A DNA stretch of 64,000 bases. Origin: NIOZ-UU35 sp964344175 (GTDB taxonomy: Bacteria; Chloroflexota; Anaerolineae; Anaerolineales; UBA11858). Location: the NCBI GenBank assembly GCA_964344175.1, contig CAYFMI010000004.1, positions 1-64,000 on the forward strand, given 5' to 3'. Under the pieces are notes generated by a model, which did no database searches, was not told the DNA's origin, and saw nothing but the letters and a program-made list of their open reading frames with translations. This document shows positions 25,594 to 33,843 of this stretch, piece by piece (positions within the stretch are counted from its first letter, which is position 1; each line of letters begins with the position of its first letter). Both the position numbers and the translations under genes were made by a program.

Positions 25594-26600
25594 ACAACTC
25601 CCCTTCCCTGCCATCGCTTCGTAAACTTATTCTTGTCGTTGAAGATAGTGCGCAAATCCGCAATATCATTGTCCGCTCCCTCGAGCTAGAAGGCTACTCC
25701 ACCAAACAAGCAAAAAATGGGGTGGACGGACTGGGGATACTCAAAGAGAGTACGCCTGACTTAATTCTCTCGGACATTAATATGCCCCAGATGGATGGGC
25801 TGCAATTTTTTAAAGCTGTGCGGAAAAACCCCCTATGGACGGCGATCCCCTTTGTCTTTTTGACCTCCCACAGCACATCCGAAGATATTCAACGCGGGCG
25901 CGAATTGGGGGTCGAAGACTACCTCACCAAACCCATCGAACCAGCCGATCTGGTGCGCATCATCAACGCCCGCCTGTACCGCTCTGCGGCAGTAGAGGTT
26001 GCCCAGGTTGGTCAGGCCTATTTAGACACAGTCAAGGTACTCGCAAATGTCATTGAGGGGCGAGACCGTTATACGCGCGGCCATGTCGAGCGCGTGACCA
26101 TGTACGCGCTTTGGGTTGCCAAAGCGCTCAATTGGCCTGCAGAGCATATTCGGATGTTGGAATTTGGGGGGCGCTTGCACGACATCGGCAAAATTCTCAT
26201 TCCCGGAAGTGTGCTCAACAAACCCGGACGCCTAACCAACGAAGAGTGGAGCATGGTAAAAAAGCACCCGGCCGCGGGCGCAAAAATGCTTCAGGGGATC
26301 CAGCATTTACGCGGCACCCTGCCTTATGTGCTCTACCATCACGAGCGCTGGGATGGCTCCGGTTATCCCAAAGGATTGAAGGGTAAAGACATCCCCGTGC
26401 AGGGCCGCCTGCTAGCCCTGGCCGATGTCTACGACGCCCTGACCACCGCCCGGCCTTATCACAAAGCCCGGAGTCACAGCGAGGTAATCCAAATCCTACA
26501 GGTAGATTCCGGCACACATTTCGACCCTCAGCTGGTGCCGATTTTCATCGAAATCATCAATAAACGCAGGGCAAAAGCAGCGGCGAAGAAAGCCGCCTGA
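25590..26600 (+). CDS. Response regulator with HD-GYP c-di-GMP phosphodiesterase domain (copy 2)
   Basis: The 336-residue paralogue has the same receiver-plus-HD-GYP order. It keeps VVEDSAQ, LILSDINMP, YLTKPIE, RLHDIGK, KKHPAAGAKML and HHERWDGSGYPKGL. The two proteins are very similar throughout, so this is a tandem duplication. This copy ends with a Lys/Ala-rich tail (RRAKAAAKKAA) that the first lacks. Translation is coupled to copy 1 through an ATGA overlap. No sensor kinase is adjacent, so both must take phosphate from a distant kinase. Confidence 0.93.
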   Translation: MNNSPSLPSLRKLILVVEDSAQIRNIIVRSLELEGYSTKQAKNGVDGLGILKESTPDLILSDINMPQMDGLQFFKAVRKNPLWTAIPFVFLTSHSTSEDIQRGRELGVEDYLTKPIEPADLVRIINARLYRSAAVEVAQVGQAYLDTVKVLANVIEGRDRYTRGHVERVTMYALWVAKALNWPAEHIRMLEFGGRLHDIGKILIPGSVLNKPGRLTNEEWSMVKKHPAAGAKMLQGIQHLRGTLPYVLYHHERWDGSGYPKGLKGKDIPVQGRLLALADVYDALTTARPYHKARSHSEVIQILQVDSGTHFDPQLVPIFIEIINKRRAKAAAKKAA

Positions 26601-26624
26601 CTGGCATCAGCGCCAATAGACGCG

Positions 26625-27554
26625 TTAAACTTTCCTCAGTAAATCTCGAAAGGCAGTTTCCACATTCGGAAACCGGAAGGTATATCCCCACCTCAGCAAT
26701 TGCTCCGGCAAGACGCGCTGCCCATCGAGTACCACTGTGGATACTTCGCCAAACATGGTCCGCAGTACAAATCCGGGCAGGGGCAGCCACGAAGGCCGCC
26801 GCAGCACCCTGCCCAGGGCGCTGCCAAAATCGGCATTGGGCAAGGGGTTGGGCGCGGTCAGGTTAACCGGGCCGTGCGCTTGCTCGTGTGCAATCAGAAA
26901 ACGAATCGCCGCGCCAACATCGTCGATATGCACCCAAGAATACCACTGTCGCCCGCTGCCAAATGCCCCTCCGACAAACATGCGGTAGGGCAGTAACAAG
27001 CGCGGCAGCGCCCCGCCTGCCAGACTCAGCACAACGCCAGTGCGCAAAATCACGCGGCGTACCCCAAGGGCTTCAACCGGCGCGGTGACCGCCTCCCATT
27101 GTTGAGCGATTCGGGCAATAAAATCATCCCCGGGGGGAGCGTTCTCGGTCAGGGGCGCATCGCCATGCGTGCCATAGTAACCAATCGCCGAGGCCTGTAT
27201 CAGCACGGCGGGCTTCCTTCCGGCATTTTGAATGGCCTCCACCAGCGCCAGACCCGCCTTCAGGCGGCTTTGCAAAATACGTTCCTTGCGCATTTTCGTC
27301 CAGCGGGCGGGGAAAAATCGCCTGCCGGAAATATTCTCCCCGGCCAGATTGATAACGGCATCAACATCGTTGATGATCTCTCCCCAACCCTGGGTGGTTT
27401 CTCCATCCCATAGATGAACCTGCACTCCATCAGGCAGCCGTCCACCCGCTTCGGGTCGACGCGAGAGTACAATCGGGGTGTCACCTGCCCCCAAGAGTTG
27501 ACGCACCAATTCACGACCAATCAAACCAGTTCCGCCAGTGATCAAAATATTCAT
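26625..27554 (-). CDS. TIGR01777/YfcH-family NAD(P)-dependent epimerase
   Basis: The ~309-residue protein begins with a Rossmann motif (MNILITGGTGLIGREL), which decides the start at 27554; the frame extends to 27596. Family motifs are VINLAGENISGRR, ASAIGYYG, the catalytic-like YG-x-x region and the C-terminal PLPGFVLRTMFGE segment. Proteins of this family are extended SDR enzymes, several with sugar-nucleotide or unknown substrates, often found beside photolyase or light-response genes. It starts one base after the stop of the MerR/B12 regulator and is surely co-transcribed with it. Confidence 0.88.
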   Translation of the reverse strand: MNILITGGTGLIGRELVRQLLGAGDTPIVLSRRPEAGGRLPDGVQVHLWDGETTQGWGEIINDVDAVINLAGENISGRRFFPARWTKMRKERILQSRLKAGLALVEAIQNAGRKPAVLIQASAIGYYGTHGDAPLTENAPPGDDFIARIAQQWEAVTAPVEALGVRRVILRTGVVLSLAGGALPRLLLPYRMFVGGAFGSGRQWYSWVHIDDVGAAIRFLIAHEQAHGPVNLTAPNPLPNADFGSALGRVLRRPSWLPLPGFVLRTMFGEVSTVVLDGQRVLPEQLLRWGYTFRFPNVETAFRDLLRKV

Positions 27555-27555
27555 G

Positions 27556-28875
27556 CTACACTCCATCTTCAAAAGTCTGTGCAAGCCAGGATACAATCGG
27601 CTGAACTGCCTCGCCCATCACATCCAGCAAGGCATGCTGATAAGCACGCATATACAACCCCAAGCTTTCCGCGGGGAGATCAACATTACTCAGCAAACCG
27701 GAAATCCATTCGTACTCTGGTTGCAACAAAGCCAAATCCCCCAGCCTTAGCGCAGCATGGATATTCTTCCCCAAAGAATGATTCGCCACCTGCAAATGCT
27801 GTCCAGTAATCTGGCCTTGCAAGCTCCCGAGAAGATGGCTCACTACAACTGCGTGAGCGGTGGGGAAATTTTCTATAAGTTCCTTCTCGAATTGCCCATG
27901 CGCTATTACGAGGGCCTGCCGCGGTGATTGGATCAGCGCTTCGACACGTCCGGCGGCCTGGTATAAATCATCCCCCAAATAGAAACCGGGCAAATGCTTC
28001 TTAAGCGCGGGGGTCGCGCTAAAAACCCAGCCCCCAAAAGCCAGGGGGGTTTTTTGATACTCTAATTTTGCAGTAATTTCGAGCAGCGATGCAGCCGTAT
28101 GCAACTGATGGGCGGTCATCACCACCAATGCCGGAAAAACTGTCGCGACCATCGTTTCTAACTGAGCAAGCGGCACATCGGCCCCCAGGTTTATCACATT
28201 CCAGCCGCGATTACGCAGCAACAGGGTCATCAATAGCGCCGGAAGGGCATGCTCTTCGTTTGGGGGGCAACCCACCACAATATTCGGAGCATGGATTGGG
28301 GGCGGGGCCGCCGCAATCAACGCGTTGATGCGGCGGGCCACCAGGCCGGTTGTGAAATGCTCATGCTGAACAGTCGCTTCCCGGCGATACCAGGCCCAGC
28401 CAATCTCAGACAGACCAGCAAACAAGACATCGAAACAAACCGTCTCAGCCGGGAATAGAGCAAAGGCATATGCGGCAACCTGTTCGGCGCGCGCTTCATC
28501 GTAATTTAAGCAGGCTTCTACCCAGGCATTACGCAACTCGTCGATTTGGGCGCCTTCGGGAAATTCAACCGGCGCAACAACGCGTGCCCCTGTGACGGCA
28601 GTAGATAACTCCGCCAACGGATCGCGCCCTTCGGCTTCTAACGTGCGCCACAAAGCCACCGCTTTACTGATCGACATGCCTTCATCTTGTCGCGCCAGCA
28701 GCCACTTGATGATCTCAATGTCGCGCCGGGAATACAAACGGTGACGCCCCTCTGTGCGGGCAGGTTCGGGCAGGCCATAGCGTCGCTCCCAGGCACGCAA
28801 TGTATCGGCATGGATACCGGTCTCATGAATGACCACGCCCAAGTTGAAGGTTGGGGTAGGTGAAAATTCTGCCAT
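27556..28875 (-). CDS. MerR-family regulator with cobalamin-binding domain (CarH/LitR-like)
   Basis: The ATG at 28875 follows AAAGGA at good spacing and fits better than upstream starts at 28920 or 28905. The 439-residue protein has an N-terminal MerR HTH (about 10-78; RAWERRYGLPEPART and GRHRLYS). A helical cap follows with W162-x9-E172-H173, the adenosylcobalamin contact motif of CarH. The Rossmann B12 domain (about 198-315) holds NEEHALP with the candidate axial His209, then NLGADVP. CarH is a light-sensitive repressor that is displaced when light breaks the Co-C bond. The ~125 C-terminal residues are extra. It is probably autoregulated. Confidence 0.88.
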   Translation of the reverse strand: MAEFSPTPTFNLGVVIHETGIHADTLRAWERRYGLPEPARTEGRHRLYSRRDIEIIKWLLARQDEGMSISKAVALWRTLEAEGRDPLAELSTAVTGARVVAPVEFPEGAQIDELRNAWVEACLNYDEARAEQVAAYAFALFPAETVCFDVLFAGLSEIGWAWYRREATVQHEHFTTGLVARRINALIAAAPPPIHAPNIVVGCPPNEEHALPALLMTLLLRNRGWNVINLGADVPLAQLETMVATVFPALVVMTAHQLHTAASLLEITAKLEYQKTPLAFGGWVFSATPALKKHLPGFYLGDDLYQAAGRVEALIQSPRQALVIAHGQFEKELIENFPTAHAVVVSHLLGSLQGQITGQHLQVANHSLGKNIHAALRLGDLALLQPEYEWISGLLSNVDLPAESLGLYMRAYQHALLDVMGEAVQPIVSWLAQTFEDGV

Positions 28876-28919
28876 AGCGGTCCTTTGCGGCGATATTTCT
28901 TCCATCGTTACTATCTGCA

Positions 28920-28948
28920 ATCCTACCCCAAGAAGTCTACGGTGTCAA
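28920..28948 (-). promoter_or_regulatory. Sigma-70 promoter of the MerR/B12 regulator
   Basis: On the minus strand, TTGACA (28948-28943), 17 bases, then TAGGAT (28925-28920). The -35 is perfect and the spacing ideal. Transcription would start near 28913, giving a leader of about 38 bases. Confidence 0.7.
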
Positions 28949-28967
28949 TATTTTGCAAATATATTGA
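28945..28967. promoter_or_regulatory. Candidate operator palindrome over the regulator promoter
   Basis: TCAATAT (28945-28951) and ATATTGA (28961-28967) form perfect arms around the centre TTTGCAAAT. The left arm overlaps the -35 of the regulator gene, as expected for repression, and the site lies in the region shared with tex. Confidence 0.5.
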
Positions 28968-29046
28968 AAAGAAAGCGTTGACGAAATCCGCGCATGCTGC
29001 TCTCCTAATCCGACACATTCTGAGCAGATGTGGTTTAATCGCCCCC

Positions 29047-31224
29047 ATGACATACGCAAACAAAATAGCCTCTTCACTGAAGATAACGCCCGGTCAAGTC
29101 TATGCCGCCATCGAGTTACTCGATGGCGGGAATACCATCCCCTTTATTGCCCGCTACCGCAAAGAGGCCACCGGCAGCCTGGATGAAACCCAGATCCGCC
29201 AGATTGCCGAACAACTCAAAACACGGCGCGCCCTCGACGATCGCCGCCAGACGGTGCTGAAAACAATCTCCGAGCAAGGCAAATTAACCCCCGTATTGCG
29301 CAGCCACATCGAGGCCGCCGAGACGCGCACCGAACTCGAAGACCTTTACCAACCGTACAAACCAAAACGAAAAACCCGCGCCAGCGCTGCCCGCGCAAAA
29401 GGGCTGCAAGCGTTGGCCGACATTATCGCCAGCCAAGATACCAGCGGGAAAACACCCACTCAACTAGCAGAACGTTTTCTCAGCGAAGAGGTGCCAAGCG
29501 TGGCCGAGGCCTACGCCGGGGCGCGCGACATCCTGGCCGAAATGATCAGCGACAATGCCACCGTTCGCCAGGAGACGCGCAAGAAAGCCTCCCAATGGGG
29601 GCAAAGCCGCACACTCAAATCGAAAAATGCCGATGATCCACGCGGCGTCTATGAAACTTACTACGAATTCGAAACCCGCGTAGACCGTCTGCGCCCTCAC
29701 CAAATTTTAGCCATCAACCGCGCCGAAAAAGAGAAAGTTTTGCGGGTGGGGATCGAAATCCCTGAGCGCGACTGGCGCAATACCATTGAGGCGCACTTCC
29801 CTGCCAACCACCGCTCACCACTGGCCGAACAAATCCACCAGGCCGTGGACGATGCCGCCATCCGCCTTCTCTTACCGGCCATCGAGCGCGATGTGCGCCG
29901 CGCCCTCACCGAGCAGGCCGAAGCCCATGCTATAAAAATATTCGCAACCAACTTGCGCAACCTGCTCACCCAGCCGCCCATTACCGGGCATGTGGTCATG
30001 GGGATCGACCCCGGCTTTCGCACCGGCTGCAAAGTTGCCATCGTAGACCCGACCGGCAAACCGCTTGCCACAGCGACAATCTACCCCCACGAACCTCAAA
30101 AGCAGGCCGGGCATTCGAAAAAGATTCTCGCAGAAGCCATCCAGCGCCACACCGTCACCCTGATTGCCATCGGCAATGGCACCGCCTCGCGCGAGACCGA
30201 GCAACTGATCGCTAATCTGATTCAGCAACACAACCAAAGTGTCTCCCCGCAATCAGCCCTGCAGTACCTGATCGTCAACGAAGCCGGGGCCAGCGTATAC
30301 AGCGCCAGCGAGCTAGCCAGAGCCGAACTACCCAATATGGACGTTGCCATGCGGGGAGCGGTCTCTATTGCCCGCCGGGTGCAAGACCCCCTGGCCGAGT
30401 TAGTCAAGATTGATCCTAAATCGATTGGCGTGGGCATGTACCAGCACGATGTCGATCAAAAAGCCCTTGCCGAAACCTTGCAAAGCGTAGTCGAGAGTGT
30501 CGTCAACCAGGTTGGCGTGGAGGCCAACACCGCCTCCCCGGCCTTGCTCGGTTATGTCTCCGGCATTGGCCCCTCTCTGGCTATGCGCATCATAGCACAC
30601 CGCGACAAACACGGCCCCTTCCGCAGCCGCAAGGATTTGCGCAACGTCTCCGGCATGGGCGCCAAGACCTTCGAGCAATCCGCTGGATTTTTGCGCATAA
30701 CTGGCGGGGAAAATCCGTTGGATGCTTCCGCCATTCACCCAGAGAGTTATCCAGTCGCCCAGGCGGTCATTCAGCGCGCCGCCCTCGAGCTGGGCGCACC
30801 CCCCGAGGCGCGCGCCGCCACCCTGAGCGAATTCCGCCAGCGCACCCCCTTTGAGAATCTCGCCAATGAGCTAGGAGTCGGCATCCCCACCCTGGAAGAC
30901 ATCTTTGAGCAACTCGCCCGTCCGGGCCGCGACCCACGCGCCGATCTATCCCGGCCGATCCTGCGCAGCGACATCCTCAAAATGGACGACTTATCAACCG
31001 GGATGCAGCTTAGAGGCACGGTGCGCAATGTGGTTGATTTTGGGGCTTTCATTGACATCGGCGTCAAGCAAGATGGTTTACTGCATCGCAGCCAGATTCC
31101 GCGCAGTAAACAACTCAGCGTGGGGGATATTCTCATGGTCAAGATTCTCAAAATTGAAGCCGAGCGCGGCCGGATTGGGTTGGGATGGCGCTCCGATTCG
31201 GGGGAGATTTCTAACGAATCATAG
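29047..31224 (+). CDS. tex: Tex-family RNA-binding transcription accessory protein
   Basis: The start at 29047 fits the family; the frame extends to 28885 but that part is unlike Tex. The 725-residue protein has the N-terminal helical domain (AAIELLDGGNTIPFIARYRKEATG), a YqgF-like RNase H fold (VMGIDPGFRTGCKVA), helix-hairpin-helix repeats (ALLGYVSGIGPSLA, and NVSGMGAKTFEQ) and a C-terminal S1 domain (GTVRNVVDFGAFIDIG). Tex binds nucleic acids and is linked to transcription of damaged or stalled genes. It is divergent from the MerR/B12 regulator and shares its 171-base upstream region. Confidence 0.94.
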   Translation: MTYANKIASSLKITPGQVYAAIELLDGGNTIPFIARYRKEATGSLDETQIRQIAEQLKTRRALDDRRQTVLKTISEQGKLTPVLRSHIEAAETRTELEDLYQPYKPKRKTRASAARAKGLQALADIIASQDTSGKTPTQLAERFLSEEVPSVAEAYAGARDILAEMISDNATVRQETRKKASQWGQSRTLKSKNADDPRGVYETYYEFETRVDRLRPHQILAINRAEKEKVLRVGIEIPERDWRNTIEAHFPANHRSPLAEQIHQAVDDAAIRLLLPAIERDVRRALTEQAEAHAIKIFATNLRNLLTQPPITGHVVMGIDPGFRTGCKVAIVDPTGKPLATATIYPHEPQKQAGHSKKILAEAIQRHTVTLIAIGNGTASRETEQLIANLIQQHNQSVSPQSALQYLIVNEAGASVYSASELARAELPNMDVAMRGAVSIARRVQDPLAELVKIDPKSIGVGMYQHDVDQKALAETLQSVVESVVNQVGVEANTASPALLGYVSGIGPSLAMRIIAHRDKHGPFRSRKDLRNVSGMGAKTFEQSAGFLRITGGENPLDASAIHPESYPVAQAVIQRAALELGAPPEARAATLSEFRQRTPFENLANELGVGIPTLEDIFEQLARPGRDPRADLSRPILRSDILKMDDLSTGMQLRGTVRNVVDFGAFIDIGVKQDGLLHRSQIPRSKQLSVGDILMVKILKIEAERGRIGLGWRSDSGEISNES

Positions 31225-31233
31225 ATATTTCGT

Positions 31234-31264
31234 TTGCATTTTTCTAAGATTCGAGATCTATAAT
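31234..31264 (+). promoter_or_regulatory. Candidate promoter of the Hsp20 genes
   Basis: TTGCAT (31234-31239), a 19-base spacer and a perfect TATAAT (31259-31264). The long spacer weakens it. No CIRCE repeat (TTAGCACTC-N9-GAGTGCTAA) is visible. Confidence 0.45.
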
Positions 31265-31321
31265 GGGGGCAACTGCGAGGATAAACGCAGACACATTTTG
31301 CCAAATGCAAGGAGGCTAAAT

Positions 31322-31759
31322 ATGTATCGTAGATACCAACCCCAATCTATCTTTCGAGAGTTAGATCAACTTCAAGATCGAATGAATCGACTGTTCGATG
31401 ATTTTCATGCACAACCCTCTCAGTCTCGACGCAGCTTTCCAGCCATTAATATCTGGGCCGACGAAGAAAGCGTTCGGATTACGGCTGAACTCCCCGGCAT
31501 GGAGAGCAGCGACATTGATCTCAATATCTTGGAAGATACCCTGACATTGAGCGGCGAACGGGCTACCGAGTCACCCCCAGAGAGTGCCAGCTATCACCGC
31601 CGTGAGCGCGGCTTTGGCAAGTTTTCACGCAGCTTGCGCCTGCCTTACCGCGTGGATACCCAATCAAGCAAAGCGACCTTCAAAAACGGCGTGTTAGAGA
31701 TCACCCTGCCGCGCGCCGAGGAAGACCGCCCTAAGAAAATCGCCATCAAAGTTTCTTGA
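31322..31759 (+). CDS. Small heat-shock protein Hsp20 (copy 1)
   Basis: A strong SD (AAGGAGG) precedes the ATG at 31322; the same frame runs open upstream for ~400 bases inside tex and is not coding there. The 145-residue protein has a short N-terminal arm with DQLQDRMNRLFDDF, and an alpha-crystallin domain (about 40-140) with AELPGM, LTLSGER, GKFSRSLRLP and the GVLEITLPRAEE motif. Hsp20 proteins hold unfolding proteins for refolding by other chaperones. It is followed by a second Hsp20 and a CbpA-type DnaJ. Confidence 0.95.
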   Translation: MYRRYQPQSIFRELDQLQDRMNRLFDDFHAQPSQSRRSFPAINIWADEESVRITAELPGMESSDIDLNILEDTLTLSGERATESPPESASYHRRERGFGKFSRSLRLPYRVDTQSSKATFKNGVLEITLPRAEEDRPKKIAIKVS

Positions 31760-31774
31760 TAAACGGAGGCTGAC

Positions 31775-32182
31775 ATGACAAGAGAAGGAAAATCGCTGGA
31801 TACTCAAAAAGAGGAACTCGGCGAGGAACTGGGTGAGCGCACCCGCCCCGGACGTTGCTTTGTGCCCCGCACGGACATCTACGAAACCGAAGATCAAATC
31901 GTCATCATCATGGATGTGCCCGGCGCATCGAAAGACTCGATCGTCATCAATCTCGAAAAGAATGTACTTACCATCAATGGATACCTGGCGTCTGAACCAC
32001 CCGATGGCTATACCCTGGCCCGTTCTGAGTACCCTATTGGGGACTATGAACGCAGCTTCCGTATCACCGACAAACTCGATCGGGAAGCTATTGAGGCCCA
32101 ATACAACAATGGCGTTCTCACACTGAGGTTGCCAAAGGTGCCCGAGGCCAAAAAGCGCAAAATTGCCGTAAGCGTCGGTTAG
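31775..32182 (+). CDS. Small heat-shock protein Hsp20 (copy 2)
   Basis: A 135-residue alpha-crystallin-domain protein starting 15 bp after copy 1. It has PRTDIYETEDQIVIIMDVPG, LTINGY, YERSFRITDKLDREAIEAQYNNGVLTLRLPK and a Lys-rich end. Its N-terminal arm is Glu-rich (EELGEELGE). Relative to copy 1 it is divergent, so the pair may form mixed oligomers. It lacks the usual I/V-x-I/V C-terminal motif in a clear form, though KIAVSV may serve. Confidence 0.93.
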   Translation: MTREGKSLDTQKEELGEELGERTRPGRCFVPRTDIYETEDQIVIIMDVPGASKDSIVINLEKNVLTINGYLASEPPDGYTLARSEYPIGDYERSFRITDKLDREAIEAQYNNGVLTLRLPKVPEAKKRKIAVSVG

Positions 32183-32188
32183 TGCATT

Positions 32189-32228
32189 CGCGAAGATGGG
32201 CGCAAAAAGGGTTGTGCCCATCTTCGCG
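32189..32228. repeat. Perfect 13-bp inverted repeat between hsp20 and the dnaJ-like gene
   Basis: CGCGAAGATGGGC (32189-32201) pairs with GCCCATCTTCGCG (32216-32228) over a 14-base loop. There is no T-run on either side, so it is not a standard terminator. It may be an RNA stability, processing or attenuation hairpin, or an operator. Confidence 0.55.
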
Positions 32229-32261
32229 GAAGGTTAACAGAAGTGTTATACTGGTCGCAGT

Positions 32262-33233
32262 ATGGATTATAGAGATTATTACAAAACCCTGGGCGTGGCC
32301 CGCGGCGCATCGCAAGACGAAATCAAAAAAGCCTTTCGCGGTCTTGCCCGCAAATATCACCCCGATATGAACAAGGGTGATAAACGCGCCGAGGAAAAAT
32401 TCAAAGAGATCAACGAAGCCCACGAAGTACTATCTGACCCCGAAAAACGTCAAAAATACGATCAATTTGGCGCCCACTGGGGACAGTACTCACGCGCTGG
32501 GGGACGCCCGGAAGACTTCAACTGGGATCCCTGGCGCAGGGCACAGGGCGGCTATTCCACCCAGCAAGTATCCCCTGAAGACTTACAACGCATTTTTGGA
32601 AAGATGAGTGGACAGGGGGACGGCATGGGTGGTTTCTCAGACTTCTTCGAGGCTTTATTTGGCAATCTCGGAGGCAGCCGCGCCCCTGGCTTTGGCGGGC
32701 AGCGCGTCCAACAGCCACAACGCAGCCGAGACGTGCATCACACCGTCGAAATCACCCTTGAAGAGGCCTTCGAGGGGACAACACGGGTTTTGCAATGGGA
32801 AGACGGCTCTAAAGTTGAGGCATCAATCCCGCCCGGCGTAAAAACTGGCTCGAAGGTTCGCCTGCGCGGCCAGGCCCGCAACACCAGAGGCGCGCAGTCT
32901 GGGGATGTATTTCTCAATATCGAAGTACGGCCTCACCCGCTGTTTAAACGCAGCGGAGACAACCTGCGCACGAACGTGCCTGTTGGGCTGTACGATGCCC
33001 TCCTCGGCGGGGAAGTGACCGTGGCGACACTCGAGCAGCATATCAAGCTAACTATTCCCCCAGAAACCGAGAACGGCAAAGTATTCCGCTTGCGCGGGCT
33101 GGGTATGCCCAACCTGAAAGGCGGTCAACGCGGCGATTTATTAGCCAAAGTAAATGTGCTACTCCCGAGAGAATTGAGCGACAAAGAAAAAGAACTTTTT
33201 CGGCAATTAAAGTCTTTACAAAAATCATCCTAA
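32262..33233 (+). CDS. CbpA-type J-domain co-chaperone
   Basis: The 323-residue protein begins with a J domain (about 1-70), with DYYKTLGV, the HPD motif in YHPDMN, and KEINEAHEVLSDPEKRQKYD. A Gly-rich linker follows (to about 130), then the two beta-barrel C-terminal domains (VEITLEEAFEGT, PPGVKTGSKVRLRGQ, VPVGLYDALLGGEV). There is no CxxCxGxG zinc-finger repeat, so it is CbpA-like and not canonical DnaJ. It stimulates DnaK's ATPase. It follows the two Hsp20 genes after a hairpin and probably shares their stress response. Confidence 0.92.
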   Translation: MDYRDYYKTLGVARGASQDEIKKAFRGLARKYHPDMNKGDKRAEEKFKEINEAHEVLSDPEKRQKYDQFGAHWGQYSRAGGRPEDFNWDPWRRAQGGYSTQQVSPEDLQRIFGKMSGQGDGMGGFSDFFEALFGNLGGSRAPGFGGQRVQQPQRSRDVHHTVEITLEEAFEGTTRVLQWEDGSKVEASIPPGVKTGSKVRLRGQARNTRGAQSGDVFLNIEVRPHPLFKRSGDNLRTNVPVGLYDALLGGEVTVATLEQHIKLTIPPETENGKVFRLRGLGMPNLKGGQRGDLLAKVNVLLPRELSDKEKELFRQLKSLQKSS

Positions 33234-33372
33234 TTCGCTATAACACTGAAACCAATTTTCAAGCCGTCTCCCTATAAGACAGGCTATACTTTTTTTACTG
33301 TATTAATGTATGCTATACCCAACCCTTAATGCAGTCCTGGTTTGTTAGACGATATGGACGAAGGAGGCAACT

Positions 33373-33828
33373 GTGCCGAAAAGCATCACCCGAATGAACT
33401 ACAAAAAAGCAAAGGGGTGGTATGTGCGGATAAAGTTTCGCGGAAAAGAGCATCGCAAATTCTTCGCCTTCCAGCGCTGGGGCAGCGAGGATGAAGCCCT
33501 TGAAGCAGCTATCGAATGGCGTGACGAAAAAGAACTCGAGCTTGGTAAGCCGCGCACGGACCGCATGGTCGTTGTCAGACGCGACAATAAGACCGGGGTC
33601 ACCGGTGTTCAGCGGGCGCGACAGCACACCGGCGCCACGTATCCCGATGGCACCAAGAAACCAAATTACTCAGACGTCTATGTTGTATCCTGGTGTCCAG
33701 AACCGGGCGTGCGCAGGAATACATCGTTCTCAATTCCCAAATACGGTGAGGAAGAAGCCCGCCGAAAAGCCATAGCATTGCGCAGGAAAAAAGAAATCGA
33801 ATTATATGGCAGAACCATCTCTTCCTAA
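33373..33828 (+). CDS. Tandem AP2-like domain protein
   Basis: A GTG start follows a perfect AAGGAGG. The 151-residue basic protein has two AP2/ERF-like units. The first (about 1-60) has GWYVRIKFRGKEHRKFFAF and EDEALEAAIEWRDEKELELG. The second (about 75-148) has NKTGVTGVQRA, YVVSWCPEPG and YGEEEARRKAIALRRKKEIELYG. Bacterial AP2 domains usually sit in HNH homing endonucleases or phage proteins. No nuclease motif is seen, so this may be a free DNA-binding protein. Its function is unknown. It follows the J-domain gene after 139 bases. Confidence 0.75.
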   Translation: MPKSITRMNYKKAKGWYVRIKFRGKEHRKFFAFQRWGSEDEALEAAIEWRDEKELELGKPRTDRMVVVRRDNKTGVTGVQRARQHTGATYPDGTKKPNYSDVYVVSWCPEPGVRRNTSFSIPKYGEEEARRKAIALRRKKEIELYGRTISS

Positions 33829-33843
33829 ACCGAGGGACCTACA

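Noticed and set aside
31225..31321. CIRCE operator upstream of hsp20
   Set aside because: No TTAGCACTC-N9-GAGTGCTAA pattern is present; only a sigma-70-like promoter is seen.
32189..32228. Hairpin read as a rho-independent terminator
   Set aside because: No T-run on either strand, so it is reported as an inverted repeat instead.
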